A stretch of 64,000 nucleotides of DNA from Mycoplasmopsis sturni DSM 22021 (lineage in GTDB: Bacteria; Bacillota_I; Bacilli_A; Mycoplasmatales; Metamycoplasmataceae). Below the pieces are notes generated by a model that saw nothing but the letters and a program-made list of their open reading frames with translations, did no database searches and was not told the origin of the DNA. The stretch is taken from NCBI RefSeq assembly GCF_000701485.1, contig NZ_KL370785.1, positions 62,001 through 126,000 of the forward strand. The letters run 5' to 3'. The translations under genes and the position numbers were made by a program. Positions 46,197 to 59,032 of the stretch are shown piece by piece. How positions within the stretch are numbered: position 1 is the first letter of the stretch; each line of letters begins with the position of its first letter.

Positions 46197-47225
46197 TTAT
46201 TTTTCTTTCTTAATTTCGACTTCCGTCTCGTTTGCTCAGTCTTTTTCTACATTACTATCTTTGCCTGTAAGGGCTTCTTTATTTGTTACCATTGAATTAG
46301 CTCAATTGTTTTTATATAAAATGAGTTTGTGAATCATTTTATTGAAGTAGTATTCATTAAATCCTTGTAAGAATACATATAAAAAGGTAGCAAATAAATC
46401 CCCAAGGATCATAATAACAGTTGATCAAATTAATGATTTAGCCACCTGAGGGTTAGTAATTTGACCAAATAAGTATAAGCTTGGTAATTGTTGCGCTAAT
46501 CCTCTAGCTGGATTAATAGCAGCTGAACCACCTAAAATACCTGCTCAAACAGACATTGAGATAATGAATAAAATCATAAAATCACGGTATTTAGATTTAA
46601 TAGTTGGTGAAAAGATTGAGAAAAGTAAAATAAGCGAAACAAAAACTTCAGTGATAAAAATAACACCTAATCCACCAAAGAATTTACCTTGTTCTGTTGT
46701 AGGAAGAAATGTTTCGAAGATTTTGCTTGCAGAACCAAATGCATTAATAGCTTTGTTAGGTAAAAGAAGCGAATCATCTGAAAATGTTGAAGCGGCGTTT
46801 CCGACACCTAAAATAATAGCTCCAGCAATTAAAGCTCCAACAATTTGAATCGCAATTTTATAGATTGCGTATCAACCGTTGTTAATTCCTTTTAAATAAC
46901 GAGTAATAGTTACAATTGGATTTAAATCACAACTTCAACGTAGAAAAATAAATAAACAAAGACCTACAATTACAAATCCGGCAAAAAAACCTACAAGAAC
47001 ATTAAGAAATAAAAAATGTTCTTCAATAGTATAAGAGCCGATGTAAGTGCTAAGACCTGCCAAACCTAAAGAAATAAAGATTGTCCCAATTAATTCACTA
47101 ATTCCATGAATAATTCAGGTTCTTGTATCTTTTGGTTTAAGTGCATGTTCTCTTTGTTCTGGAGTTAATTTAAAGAAAGAAAATAATTTAGCAATGATAC
47201 CTTGCGGTTCAGTACTTTGATTCAT
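46197..47225 (-). CDS. Aquaporin/glycerol facilitator family protein (342 aa)
   Basis: Six-helix MIP-family channel with the two half-helix motifs in altered form: L-N-P-I-V-T (near residue 102) instead of NPA, and I-N-P-A-R-G (near 238) instead of NPARD. It would pass glycerol or water across the membrane. Compared with typical GlpF (~265 aa) it has an N-terminal ~38-aa and a C-terminal ~60-aa charged cytoplasmic extension. GGAG before the ATG. It stands alone between terminators. The permeant cannot be told, and the missing Asp of the second motif suggests changed selectivity (inference). Confidence 0.88.
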
Positions 47226-47348
47226 TTTACTCCATTTCTATAAGATTTAAATTGACTTATAATGCTTAATATCGTATAATATTATATAAAATTAATTTTT
47301 TTTCAAAAAAGTTAAATCCTCTGCTCTTTAAAGATAAAGAAAGAAAAT

Positions 47349-47375
47349 AAAAAAGCCAAATTCTTGGCTTTTTTT
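47349..47375 (-). terminator. Intrinsic terminator after the lepA-pepO unit
   Basis: Stem AAAAAAGCCAA / TTGGCTTTTTT with a 4-nt loop, ~95 bp beyond the pepO stop codon, with T-runs on both strands. Confidence 0.75.
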
Positions 47376-47469
47376 CTTTATTTTAGAATTTTTAAAGCAA
47401 AAAATCGTTTTTGAATATTTAAAAAAGAAAGCATAAAGCCAAAACTTTTTTAATGAACTCAAAGTGAAA

Positions 47470-49374
47470 TTATCAAATTTTCACACGTTTTTCTTTTGGT
47501 AAATACATCTTATCTTCTGGTGTAATTTGGTAGTATTCTTGGAATAAATCACAGTTTTGTAATTGCACATTAGCACGTGCTTTAGCTGGTGCGTGAACAT
47601 CAGTGTTTAAAAGAAGCTTTTGGTACTCAGGTTTTGCTTTTGTTCGTCAAATTCGTGCTCAGTTCGCAAAGAAGTCTTCAGCATTAAAATCAGGCTCAAG
47701 TTGGGCTGCTTCTAAAGCACATAAAAATCCACCTAAATCAGCAATATTTTCTGAAACAGTTAATTTTCCATTAACAGGGCCTGCTTCAGTTGGAAAACCA
47801 TCAAAAAGTTCAATTACCGCTTGCGTTTTTTCAGCAAATTTTTCACGATCTGCATCAGTTCATCAATTATTTAAGGTTCCATTTTCATCAAATTGCGATC
47901 CATTATTGTCAAATGCATGAGAAATTTCGTGCGCAATAACTGCACCAATTCCTCCATAATTAACTGAACTTGATTGATTTTTATCATACATTGGAGCTTG
48001 TAAAATTGCAGCTGGGAAGACAATATGGTTTTTAATTGGATGGAAGTATGCATTAATCATAGCAGGTGACATTTGTCAATATTGACTTGATTCGTGTTTT
48101 AAATAAAGTGAATCACGATACTCTTGTAAAATATCTTGAAATCTTAAAACATTATCGACAAGGTTTGATTTTTGAGTGTAAGGAATAACTTGGTATTTCT
48201 TGTAAAAAGGTCTTAATTGATTTGGGTAACCAACCATAACATCTAATTTTTCAAGTTTAGCAATTGCCTTAGCAATAGTTTCTTTTGACAATCAAGTATT
48301 GGTGCTTAATCTTTGTTTATAAATTTTAATCATGTTAAAAATCATTTTTTCAACATCAGCTTTAGCTTCCTTACCAAAATGTTTTTCGGCATAATACATC
48401 CCCAAAGGCATTGCAAATCATTTTTGTGATAATTTAAAAGCTGCTTTAGAAGCTGAAACTGGTTTAGCAACTCCGCTAATGGCTCTTGATAATTCTCCTG
48501 CTTTGAGACGAATTTCATTACTTAAATATGGTGCATAGTTAAGTAAGTTGCAAATAATTAATAACGATTTGTAACCATTAAAAGTTTCACTGTTATAAAT
48601 TTTGTCAAGTTTTTCAAAAAATTCTGGATTAGTTAAAACAATTGTTTCAATGTCTTGTTTTACAACTTCACGCGCTAGTTTTTCTAAGTCAAAAAGTTCC
48701 TTAGAACCTTTTATTTGGTCAAATCTTACCACATTATAAAGACTAGTATAATCGGCTTTATCTTGCGCTGAAAGAACAAAATCTTTTAAATGGTTATCAA
48801 AACTAATAGCACTTTCAACCATTTGATTTGCTTGTGTTTGAGAGTAACCATACATAGTTAATAAATCAAATGACATTTGTCTAAAAATATTTAATAGTTT
48901 TGCAGCATCTTCTTTAGCGTAATACTCTTTTGAAGGTAAAATCGTTCCTGGCTCACCAGCTCATAAAACTTTTATGGTATTATCTTCAAAATCTTCTTCT
49001 ACTTCTAAAGTAAAAGGTAAATATGCTCATCCTGAACGTTTAGCTACAAAAATTTGACTAAGTTGTTCAAAACTTTGTAATTGTTCAATTTCATTAATTA
49101 ATGAACGAATTGGTTCAAACCCAAGTTTATTTCTTTGGCGGTAATTTTTAGCCATTTTATAGAATTTAGCAAATGCTTTGAGACCATCAATTTGAGGTAA
49201 GTGTTCACGTTGAGTTAATTCATTAGCCATTTTAATAAGTTCTTTTTCAAGTTTTTTATCAAGTTCTCCAAAACTTGAAATTGATGCACGATCACTAGGG
49301 ATTTTTGTATTTTTAAGTCATTCACTATTTATGTGAGCAAAAAAATCATCTTTTAATAAACTTTTTTGTTTCAT
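47470..49374 (-). CDS. pepO: M13-family endopeptidase PepO (634 aa)
   Basis: A neprilysin-type zinc metallopeptidase: H-E-I-S-H-A-F-D gives the HExxH zinc ligands, and E-N-I-A-D-L-G-G gives the third ligand and the conserved Asp. N-A-Y-F-H-P and I-V-F-P-A-A-I-L lie before it, as in the family. There is no signal peptide or membrane helix, so it is a cytoplasmic oligopeptidase that cuts imported peptides, like lactobacillal PepO. The last codon before TAA is a TGA Trp. Its ATG overlaps the lepA stop (TAATG), with AGGAGA in the lepA end. Confidence 0.94.
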
Positions 49375-51188
49375 TATTTCTCCTTTTTCTGAGGTTCAAT
49401 ATTGGTTTTGAGAATTGATAAAAAAGCTTCTTGCGGAACATCAATTGAACCGAGTTTTTTCATTCTCTTTTTCCCCTCTTTTTGTTTTTTAAGAAGTTTT
49501 TGTCTTCGAGTTACATCTCCACCATATAACTTAGCAGTAACGTCTTTTCTAAAGGCTTTAATAGTTTCTCTAGCAATAATTTTCCCGCCAATAGTTGCTT
49601 GAACAGGAACTTCAAAGTTTTGCCTCGGAATAGCTTCTTTAAGCTTTTTGGTTAATTCACGAGCTGCTTCATATGCTTTTTCACGGTGAGTAATAATTGA
49701 AAAAGCATCGACTTTATCACCATTAAGTAAAATATCGACTTTAACTAAATCGCTTTCACGATATCCAATTCACTCATACTCAAATGAAGCATATCCTTTT
49801 GTGGTACTTTTAAGACGATCAAAGAAGTCAAAAATAGTTTCAGCAAGTGGCAATTCGTAAATGATTCTAGTTCTTTTTGGATCAATAACTTCAAGATCCT
49901 TATAAATTCCTCGTTTGAATTGACATAATTCCATTACGTTTCCAATGTATTCATTAGGTACAAAAATACTTGCTTCAATAAAAGGCTCTTCAATAAAATC
50001 AATAAAAGTTCGATCTGGTAAAAGAGTTGGATTTGAAATCAGTTCCACTTCTCCGTTGGTTTTATGTACCATATATTCAACAGAAGGAGAAGTAGCAATA
50101 ATTCCAACTTGATATTCACGATCAAGACGTTCTTGGAGAATTTCCATGTGTAGCATTCCTAAAAATCCCACCCGGAACCCAAAACCAAGCGCTTTTGAAG
50201 TTTCTTGCTCTCAAGTAATTGAGGAATCGCTTAAAGAAATTTTTTCTAAACTTTCTTTAAGTTGTGAATAATCACGAGTATCAATTGGATAAAATCCAGT
50301 AAAGACAACTGGTTTCATTTTTTTATAACCAGGTAAAGCTTCTGAAGTTGGATTATCCACCAAAGTAATTGTATCCCCGACCGAAACTTCTTTGGCATCT
50401 CTAATAGCTGCAGAAACTCAACCTACTTCACCAGCTTCGAGAAACTCTTTTTTAGTTTCATTTGGATTACGAACCCCTAAATCAATAACGTGGTACTCAG
50501 TTTTGGTATTATGAGACATAAATTTAAATTTATCCCCGACTTTAAGTTTTCCTTCAAAAATTCTAATAAGCAATACCACTCCACGATATGCGTCAAAATA
50601 ACTATCAAAAATTAAAGCCTTTAAAGGTTTAGTATCATCAGCATTACGTGGTGATGGAATATTTTTGATAATAGCTTCAAGTAGGTTTTCTACTCCATAA
50701 CCTGTTTTAGCTGATACTAAAACAGCATTATCAGTTGAGATTCCAATTACTTCTTCAATTTCTGCCTTAACACCTTCTACATCCGCACTTGGTAGATCAA
50801 TTTTATTAATTACCGGAATAATTTCTAAATTATTTTCAATGGCTAAATATACATTAGCAAGTGTTTGTGCTTCAATTCCTTGGGTAGCATCTACCAAGAG
50901 TAAGGCCCCTTCTGATGCAGCTAATGAACGGGAAACTTCATAAGTAAAATCAACATGACCAGGCGTGTCAATTAAATGAAAAGTATAATCTTTATATTTA
51001 AGTTGTACTGCATTTAATTTAATGGTAATTCCACGTTCTTTTTCTAGATCCATAGAATCTAAAAATTGAGCCGTTAATTCCCTTTGTGAAACAGTATTAG
51101 TAATTTCTAAAATTCGATCAGCAAGCGTACTCTTACCGTGATCAATATGAGCAATAATTGAAAAATTTTTGATTTTATCTTTATTCAT
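49374..51188 (-). CDS. lepA: Elongation factor 4 / LepA (604 aa)
   Basis: A GTPase with G1 [10 protein letters not shown]2 around R-G-I-T-I-K, G3 D-T-P-G-H-V-D-F, G4 N-K-I-D-L-P and the LepA C-terminal domain ending near [12 protein letters not shown]. It acts on the ribosome in back-translocation or in biogenesis of the small subunit. Full family length (~600 aa). Translationally coupled to pepO. Confidence 0.97.
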
Positions 51189-51441
51189 ATTAAGTATTTT
51201 ACTAAATTATTAAACTTTATATGTTTTATCATGTAAATACATCTAATTCTAATTTAAACTATAATACTAAAGGTATCTATTTTAAAATGCTTCTTACAAT
51301 GCTCGTGGGGTCTTTAAAATCTAAAAAGTTAATTTTATTATTTTTTTAAAATTGAGTTTAATTAATCAATAAGTTTTGGTTAATTTCAAATTCACAACTC
51401 CAAAATAATAAAAAGTTTTATGATTAAAAAAGGAGAAGATT
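51189..51441. other. Divergent spacer between lepA and the DUF2130 gene
   Basis: No gene. A plus-strand TATAAT at 51260-51265 may be the -10 for the DUF2130 gene, which would give a ~170-nt leader. AAAGGAGAAG just before 51442 is its ribosome-binding site. Confidence 0.4.
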
Positions 51442-52950
51442 ATGGAAAAATATGTTCAAGCAAGAATTCTTGATTCTAAAAATTTAATAATTGAATTGCT
51501 AGAAGAAGCTAAAGTCGGTGATAAAGTCGATCTAAAAACTTTAATAAATATTGATTTTAGATCCCTTAGTGATCAAATGAAAAAGATCATTGATCAAGAA
51601 GTTGAAAATAAAATAAAAGAAAGAATTAAAAAAGAACAAGAAAATTGAATAATTCAAAAAAATTGAGAAATAAATGATTTAAATACTAAATCAAAAAACG
51701 AAAAAGAAAAACTTCTTAATGAACTTGAAAATTCTAAAAAGAATCAAGAAAAAGATTTAGAAATTGAAAAAGCAAAGTGACAAGAAGAATATCGAAAAGA
51801 AAGTGAAGAAAATAAAATAGAAATTGAAACGTTAAAAATTCAAGTTGAAACATTAAAAGATGAAAAACAAAAAAATGACCAAAGGTGAAAAGAAAGACTT
51901 GAATCGGTTGAATCTAACAAAGAACAAGTTTTACAATTCGAAAAACTAAAGTGACAAGAAGAGTATAGAGAAGAAAGTTCAAAAAATAAAATAGAAATTG
52001 AAACGTTAAAAAATCAAGTTGAAACATTAAAAGATGAAAAGCAAAAAAATGATCAAAGGTGAGAAGAGAAATTAGAAGATATTACAAAAAAACATTCAGA
52101 GCAATTAAAACAAACCAGAGAAGATACTATAGAATTAGCAAAAGGGATGTTAAAAGAATTGCAATCGCCATTAAACAATAGAACAACAAAAATGGTAGGA
52201 GAGGATTTGGAAAATTGATTACAAAATCAATTTGATAATACTTTTAAAAATCACGATCACTTAACATCTATTGAAATGCATAAGGCAACTAAATCAATCA
52301 AAGGTACAAAACCAGATTTTTATATTGATGTATATGATCAAGAATTCCATCCTTTAGAAAATAAACCAAGTAATATTCAATCTATAACCAGAATTGTTGT
52401 TGAAGCAAAAAATAAACAAACAGAAGAAGGAACTAAGAAAAATGCCGATTTCATTAAAAAACTAATTAAAGACACCGAAAATTATGAAGGTAACTATGCA
52501 ATTTTAGTCACTGAACTAGAGCCAAATCATGAGTTTGCTTTTTACCAATGACCAGATAATCCAGCCATTTTTATTTGTAGACCGGAATTTTTTGTGCCTT
52601 TAGTAACTTTTTTAAGTAGAATATCAAGACGTTTATTTCAAATTAAAAGTAAAATTTTGGGAGCTGAAGCCCAAGTGAAATTTATCGAAAAATTCACCGA
52701 ATTTTATGAACTTTTAATAAACGAAACAAAGAAAAAAATCCAAAAAGAATACGAAGATATTAACAAAAAATTACAAACTATAGAAAATAGTACTCAAGCA
52801 ATTAAAAAATCAATTAATGCAATTGTTAATGATCATTTAAATAAAGCAATTGAAAAATTAGATCAAATAAATAATTTTTTATTAATTGAAGCAAAACAAA
52901 ACAATAATTCAGAACAAAAATTACTCAATTTAGAAAATTTAGAAAAATAA
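51442..52950 (+). CDS. DUF2130 protein with PD-(D/E)XK-like core and coiled coils (502 aa)
   Basis: A long N-terminal coiled coil (~30-235) precedes a core with G-E-D-L-E-N-W (~253), K-P-D-F-Y-I-D-V (~289) and V-V-E-A-K-N (~319). The E...D...ExK order is that of PD-(D/E)XK nucleases, in keeping with DUF2130. A C-terminal coiled coil follows (~425-500). Residues ~112-168 are tandemly duplicated (58-aa unit starting K-W-Q-E-E-Y-R). These proteins are usually taken as phage- or defence-related, without firm function. It is convergent with the MFS-methyltransferase gene, with a shared terminator. AAAGGAG precedes the ATG. Confidence 0.85.
51775..52122 (+). repeat. 174-bp tandem duplication in the DUF2130 coiled coil
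   Basis: Two copies of a 174-bp unit begin at 51775 and 51949. The encoded 58-aa copies share K-W-Q-E-E-Y-R and I-E-I-E-T-L-K-x-Q-V-E-T-L-K-D-E-K. Near-identity suggests a recent in-frame duplication that lengthens the coiled coil by one unit. Confidence 0.8.
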
Positions 52951-52955
52951 AAAAC

Positions 52956-52984
52956 AAAAAGCTTAACCAAAAGTTAAGCTTTTT
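52956..52984. terminator. Bidirectional terminator between DUF2130 and MFS-methyltransferase genes
   Basis: A 12-bp stem AAAAAGCTTAAC / GTTAAGCTTTTT with a 5-nt loop and T-runs on both strands. The stop codon of the minus-strand gene lies within it. Confidence 0.88.
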
Positions 52985-54968
52985 TATTAAGTTTTTTTAA
53001 GACATAAAAAGTAACCGGTGTAGAAATAGATTTGACCATTTCTGTTTCAAGAGCTTCGTCTCGGTTAAAAATTTCAACAATTTCAAAACTATAATTTTTA
53101 GCTATATTTTCAATATCTTTAATTGTATAAAAACGATTTTTCACAAGAGTTCCATATTCAACTTTTGTCAAAATCTTTTTATCTGAAAAAGTCTCTAATT
53201 CATTAATTTTAATAAAGTTATCTCAAAATTCTCGATATTGCTCATTTGAGTATAAATTATGAGTCGTAAAAATAAAATAACCATTATCTTTTAAGCTTTT
53301 AGAAATATTAGAAAAAGTTGTTCTGATTTGCTTTTCTTTTAAAATATTAGTAATTCCGTTAAATGAAAAGAAAATAAAATCATATTGAGATTTAATTCAG
53401 AATTGTTTTTTAGAAATATCCTGGAGCTTAAAGACAATATCATTAAAAGTATTGATTTGTCTGCATTGAGTAAGTAGCTCCTTAGAAATATCAATAGCAT
53501 CAATCTTTGCGTTTGGATAAAGTTCCTTTAATGCAAAAGTTGTTCTTCCAGTGCCGCATCCTAAATCTAAAATACGTAATTTTGCATAATGATTTTTCAA
53601 ATATTTTTGAATGACTTTTTGCTCTGAATGTCATAAATTATTATGGCGATATTCAATATAAAGATTTTTAACTTTTTCTGAATTATAATAATTTTTGGCC
53701 TTATAAGTTGTTAAAACATAGTAAGAAAGAGCTACTAAAAATGCAAAAACTATAATCAAAATCGAATAAGTTAAATAAGCTTCAAAATAACTAAAGAAAT
53801 TATTTAAATAAGTTAAAAATAATGTAATTAAACTAGATGAAATAATTCTAAAAACAAGCGACATTCCATTTTGAAAATGAAATTTATTTCTATCAAAAAG
53901 TTTATATGAAATACTATAAAAGCTAGGTAAAAAGAAACTATAAAAAAATTGTTGAAATGCGTTAATAGTTGTGTAATAAATTAAATTTACAGTAGAACTT
54001 GCTTTTAAACCAAAAGGAATTCAAGTAATGTTTATTAATGCAATAATAAGCAACAAAATAGCAATATTTAATTTTTTTATTTTATTTTTCTTGTGATTTA
54101 AAAAATAAACTAAGATCGTTCCAATTAAACCACATAAAGACATAATTAAGCTAAAATAAAAAGATCATTGTTGATATGAATAGCCTTCAATGGATTTAAA
54201 ATATTGAATTAAACCCGTGTTTTTAGGAAATAAAATAATTCCAATAATAAAAGAACAAGATAAAATTAATGTTCATGATCATCATTTATAATGCTTAGTT
54301 TTGTAAACGTTAATTAAATCAGATTTATTTTCATCTTTTGCAAATTCATGCGGACTTTTTGATACTAAAATGCTTCAATATAAAAACCCTGATAATAAAT
54401 AGGTCCCTATATTCAAGATCACCAAAAAATAAAAAGGTAAATTAGTATATAAAAAATAAGATAAAAGAGGACTTAAGACAAAACTAATTCCTAGACCTAG
54501 AGAAAATCCAGTATTCATCTTATGTAATTCATTATCACTATTTGCTACATAATAAATAATATTTTTTAAATGAATGAGGCGATACGAATGAATAAACCCT
54601 AGTAATGATTGAACTATTATAAGAACAATTGAAAAATAAGAAAAACCATTTGAATTTAAATTTAAAAATCAAAAACTCAAAATAAGAGGAATAACTAAAA
54701 TAATTGAACTTGTAATGTCACAAATTAAAAGCGCTTTGCGATCAGGCAAAAGTTTAATAAGCTTACTGCTGAATGCATATACAATTAAAGAAGGTATTTG
54801 AATAAGTAAATAAAAAATCGTTACTAATCAAAAATCACCGGTAATTTTATAAATATAAAGTGAAGAAGCTAATTTAAAAGCTTCAGAACCAATTGCAGAT
54901 ATGCCAACAGAACTAATATATTTTGAAAGATTTTTAGTATAAGTATTAAGGCTTAACTGAAATGGCAT
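52974..54968 (-). CDS. MFS transporter fused to a class I SAM methyltransferase (664 aa)
   Basis: One uninterrupted code-4 frame. Residues ~10-415 form about 10-12 membrane helices with MFS_3-type features: I-G-S-E-A-F-K-L-A-S-S-L-Y at the start and a short basic A-type loop, K-L-L-P-D-R-K-A-L-L. A ~45-aa charged linker follows. Residues ~460-664 are a Rossmann methyltransferase with motif I I-L-D-L-G-C-G-T-G (466-474), an acid after beta-2 (A-I-D-I-S) and motif F-I-F-F-S-F-N-G. I read every codon across 53821-54968 and found no stop. GGAG precedes the ATG by five bases. A linked role, methylating a molecule exported or imported by the N-terminal half, is inference. Substrate unknown. Confidence 0.88.
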
Positions 54969-55511
54969 ATGATCTCCGATGCTATGATTAAATAATAAAT
55001 ATGTTTAATTAAAATAAAAAATTCTATAGGAACAACTTTGCTAGATATTTAAGATGGTTTTGCATTGGTTTTTGCAATCTAAAACTCTACTTGAAAATGA
55101 TTAAATTGATATCAATATTGCTATTAATAACCTTAATTTAAAATCCAAATCCATACCATCAGTTAAATAAAGTGAAAAATCCACACTAGTGCTAATATAA
55201 CTTCGCATCAATTAAATAACTTCTTAATCTAATAGAACTAGTAATACTTTGAGTTGTAATTGGTAAATTAATTATTTTAGGTTATTTTACAGATCAATTG
55301 ACATGTATGGTAATTTAATAGATTGAATAGTTTAAATATTTTTGAATATTTTTTCTTTTAAAATTTTAAAAAGATTTAAAAGTTTATTGAAATTCATTAA
55401 GCATTTTTTCTAATTTACAATGTTTATTAAAATCGTACATAAAATTATATTTAATTTAATAAGCAAATATGTTAAAACAGCCTAATTTGTGAAAAATGTG
55501 GAAAAAGGCAA
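54969..55511. other. 540-bp spacer upstream of the MFS-methyltransferase gene
   Basis: No convincing gene. On the minus strand a short open stretch (from ATG near 55443, MYDFNKHCKLEKMLNEFQ) is followed by fragments in broken frames, which could be the remains of a lost gene, but I cannot name it. Two DnaA-box-like 9-mers (near 55487-55503) are probably chance. Confidence 0.35.
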
Positions 55512-55548
55512 AAAATAAAATTAGTAGATTGAACTACTAATTTTATTT

Positions 55549-55549
<1 letters not shown>
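55512..55549 (-). terminator. Intrinsic terminator after the first pepA gene
   Basis: A 16-bp stem, arms AAAATAAAATTAGTAG / CTACTAATTTTATTTT, with a 6-nt loop. It starts at the pepA stop codon and is followed by T on the minus strand. Confidence 0.85.
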
Positions 55550-56925
<1,376 letters not shown>

Positions 56926-56965
56926 TTTTTACCTTTCAAAATTTATAAAATAATTTTACTCTTTT

Positions 56966-58330
56966 TTAAAGATTTTTAGCAAATTCTACTAATGTGGCAA
57001 CTAAAGCCCCTTGAGGTTCTCCAGCTACATCAGCAGTTCCAGCTACATCACAGTGAATAAAATCAACATCTTTAACAAATTCAGCTAAAAACATAGCTGC
57101 TTGAGAAGAATCTTGGCGTACTTTTGGACTTCAATTGAGTAAATCGGCCACTTTTGAAGAGGTATTTCCTTTATGAAAATCTTCATGCATAGGCATTCTT
57201 CAAACTTTTTCTTTAGCCAAGTTAGCTGCTTTATCAAAAATTTCTCATTTTGAATTATTTTGAGTAAAAATCCCAGTAAAAGTATTTCCTAAAGAAGTTA
57301 ACATTGTTCCGGTTAATGTAGCAACATCAACAATTGTAGTTGCTTGAAGTTTTTCGGCAGCATAAAAAAGACCATCAGCTAAAACTAATCTTCCTTCAGC
57401 ATCAGTATCAGCTACTTCAACTCATTTTCCTGACATTGATTGGTAGATATTTTCTGGTAATGAAGCATCTCCATCTAATCTATTATCTGTAATACACATA
57501 ATTGCAGCAACATTTTTCTTAAGTTTTAATTGAGCTATTGCCTTAACGGCATAAGCCACAATTGCTGAACCAGACATGTCATATTTCATACCTTCCATAT
57601 GGTATCCTTTAGTGTTAACTCCTCCAGTATCAAAAGTAATTCCTTTTCCAACATAAACGGTTTTTTCTTTTGATTTTCCGTCTCCATTGTACTCAATTAC
57701 CACCACTCTTGGCTCATGTGTGCTTCCTTTATTGACTGATAAAAGTAAATTCATCCCAAGGGCTTGAATTTCTTTTTTAGTTAATACTTTAATATTTAAA
57801 TTCTCAATTCCAGATAAGTCACTTGCAACAAAAGCGGCTAACTGTTCTGAATTTAAAAAATTCTCAGGCATAATTTGTAAGTTCCGAGTAGTTGTAATTG
57901 CATCAGCTACAATTTCTAATTCTTTAACAAACTCTAAATTCACTTTATCTTTTTGAATCAACAACGATAAGGTTGATTCTTTTGCTTGTTCTTCTTGGGT
58001 TTTTTGTTTATAAGTTTTTTTGAACAATTTAGCTGACCCAAAGTTAATTCCTAAAATAGCTAAACGAAGGGCTTCTTCTTGTGAAAATTTAGCTTCAAGA
58101 GAAGTTACATCAAATAAATATGAACGATTAATTTGACTTGGCAAGTTTCTTAAAAGTTGCTCTAGTTCAAAATATGATGAAAACTTCTCTTCAACAAAAA
58201 GATAAGCTTTATTTTCGGTTAAATTTTCTGTAATAGCTCCATGTTTTTTTAAGATATATTGTGGCAATTCTTCACCTTCAAACACAACTGATAAAACAAT
58301 ATCGTGTTTATTAATTTGATATTTAATCAT
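56966..58330 (-). CDS. pepA: Leucyl aminopeptidase, M17 family, copy 2 (454 aa)
   Basis: A second full-length M17 peptidase with [10 protein letters not shown] and M-K-Y-D-M-S-G. The signature reads A-D-T-D-A-E-G-R-L, with Asp where the first Asn is usual. The conserved Lys, Asp and Glu ligands appear intact, so it should be active. It starts 8 nt inside the YigZ-family gene. Tandem duplication followed by divergence, perhaps giving two peptide preferences (inference). Confidence 0.94.
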
Positions 58331-58703
58331 GTTTCTCCTTTAAATAATTATCAATAGTTAATTTTGCACTTTCACGATAAGCTTTTTGCAATCCGCCTGC
58401 TCCAAGCTTTATACCGCCAAAATAACGCACAACAATTACTAAAACATTAAAAAGCTCTTTAATCCTTAATAAATCATAAATTGGTCTACCTGCCGTTTTA
58501 GACGGTTCTCCATCATCATCAAATCCAGCACTTTCACGACCATCTTGAAAAAGTAAATAAGCCGAACAAACGTGAGTTGCTTTTTTATGTTCTTTTTCTT
58601 TGAATAATTTAATGATTTTCTTAACTTCATCTTTTGAAGTAATTTCAAAAGTGTAGCTAATGAATTTAGATTTTTTTATTAATATTTCACTTTGAAAATT
58701 CAC
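58323..58703 (-). CDS. YigZ/IMPACT-family protein, N-terminal domain only (126 aa)
   Basis: Residues 1-126 match the IMPACT N-terminal domain: K-S-K-F-I-S-Y, A-T-H-V-C-S-A-Y, D-D-D-G-E-P-S-K-T-A-G-R-P and V-V-R-Y-F-G-G-I-K-L-G-A-G-G-L. The usual C-terminal DUF1949 domain (~80 aa) is absent, so this is the short form. Function is uncertain (proposed RNA or translation factor role in the family). The ATG has no strong ribosome-binding site visible. It overlaps pepA copy 2. Confidence 0.88.
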   Translation of the reverse strand: MNFQSEILIKKSKFISYTFEITSKDEVKKIIKLFKEKEHKKATHVCSAYLLFQDGRESAGFDDDGEPSKTAGRPIYDLLRIKELFNVLVIVVRYFGGIKLGAGGLQKAYRESAKLTIDNYLKEKHD

Positions 58704-58818
58704 ATTTAAATTATAAATAATTTAAAATAATTAAGTAACTAATAAAAAAATAATCAATTAAAGAAAAATATTTCTTTTTTTAAAAATTATTATTTTTTTA
58801 AATTATTTTTATATCTTT

Positions 58819-58827
58819 TGCTATAAT
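58819..58827 (+). promoter_or_regulatory. Extended -10 promoter of the tRNA pair
   Basis: TGCTATAAT is an extended -10 (TGN plus TATAAT, 58822-58827), 27 bp before the first tRNA nucleotide. The -35 is not recognisable. Confidence 0.7.
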
Positions 58828-58854
58828 TAACTTGCATAAAGCGCGAGGCTACCT

Positions 58855-58929
58855 GGCACCATAGCCAAAAGGCCAAGGCACGAGTCTGCAAAACTCTGAT
58901 TACGGGTTCGAGTCCCGTTGGTGCCTCCA
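58855..58929 (+). tRNA. tRNA-Cys (anticodon GCA)
   Basis: A full cloverleaf: acceptor arms GGCACCA / TGGTGCC, anticodon loop CTGCAAA with GCA, and T arm GGGTTCGAGTCCC. CCA is encoded at 58927-58929. It is the first gene of a two-tRNA transcript. Confidence 0.95.
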
Positions 58930-58935
58930 AATTAT

Positions 58936-59012
58936 GCGCCCGTAGCTCAACTGGACAGAGTGTTAGGTTACGGCCCTAAAGGTTGCGGGTTCGACTCCTG
59001 CCGGGCGCGCCA
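58936..59012 (+). tRNA. tRNA-Arg (anticodon ACG)
   Basis: Cloverleaf with acceptor arms GCGCCCG / CGGGCGC, anticodon loop TTACGGC with ACG (reads CGN after A-to-I editing) and T loop GGTTCGACTCC. CCA is encoded at 59010-59012. It lies 6 nt after tRNA-Cys on the same transcript. Confidence 0.95.
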
Positions 59013-59032
59013 TATATATTTAATATGCCGGT

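Noticed and set aside
47603..47920. 105-aa plus-strand open frame inside pepO
   Set aside because: Antisense shadow of the conserved M13 peptidase core.
55487..55503. Two adjacent DnaA-box-like 9-mers
   Set aside because: They fit the loose consensus, but dnaA/dnaN are not nearby and gene direction does not switch here. Chance matches are expected in AT-rich DNA.
54969..55511. Possible transposase or restriction gene relic in the spacer
   Set aside because: Only an 18-codon open stretch and broken frames remain, with no motif to identify them.
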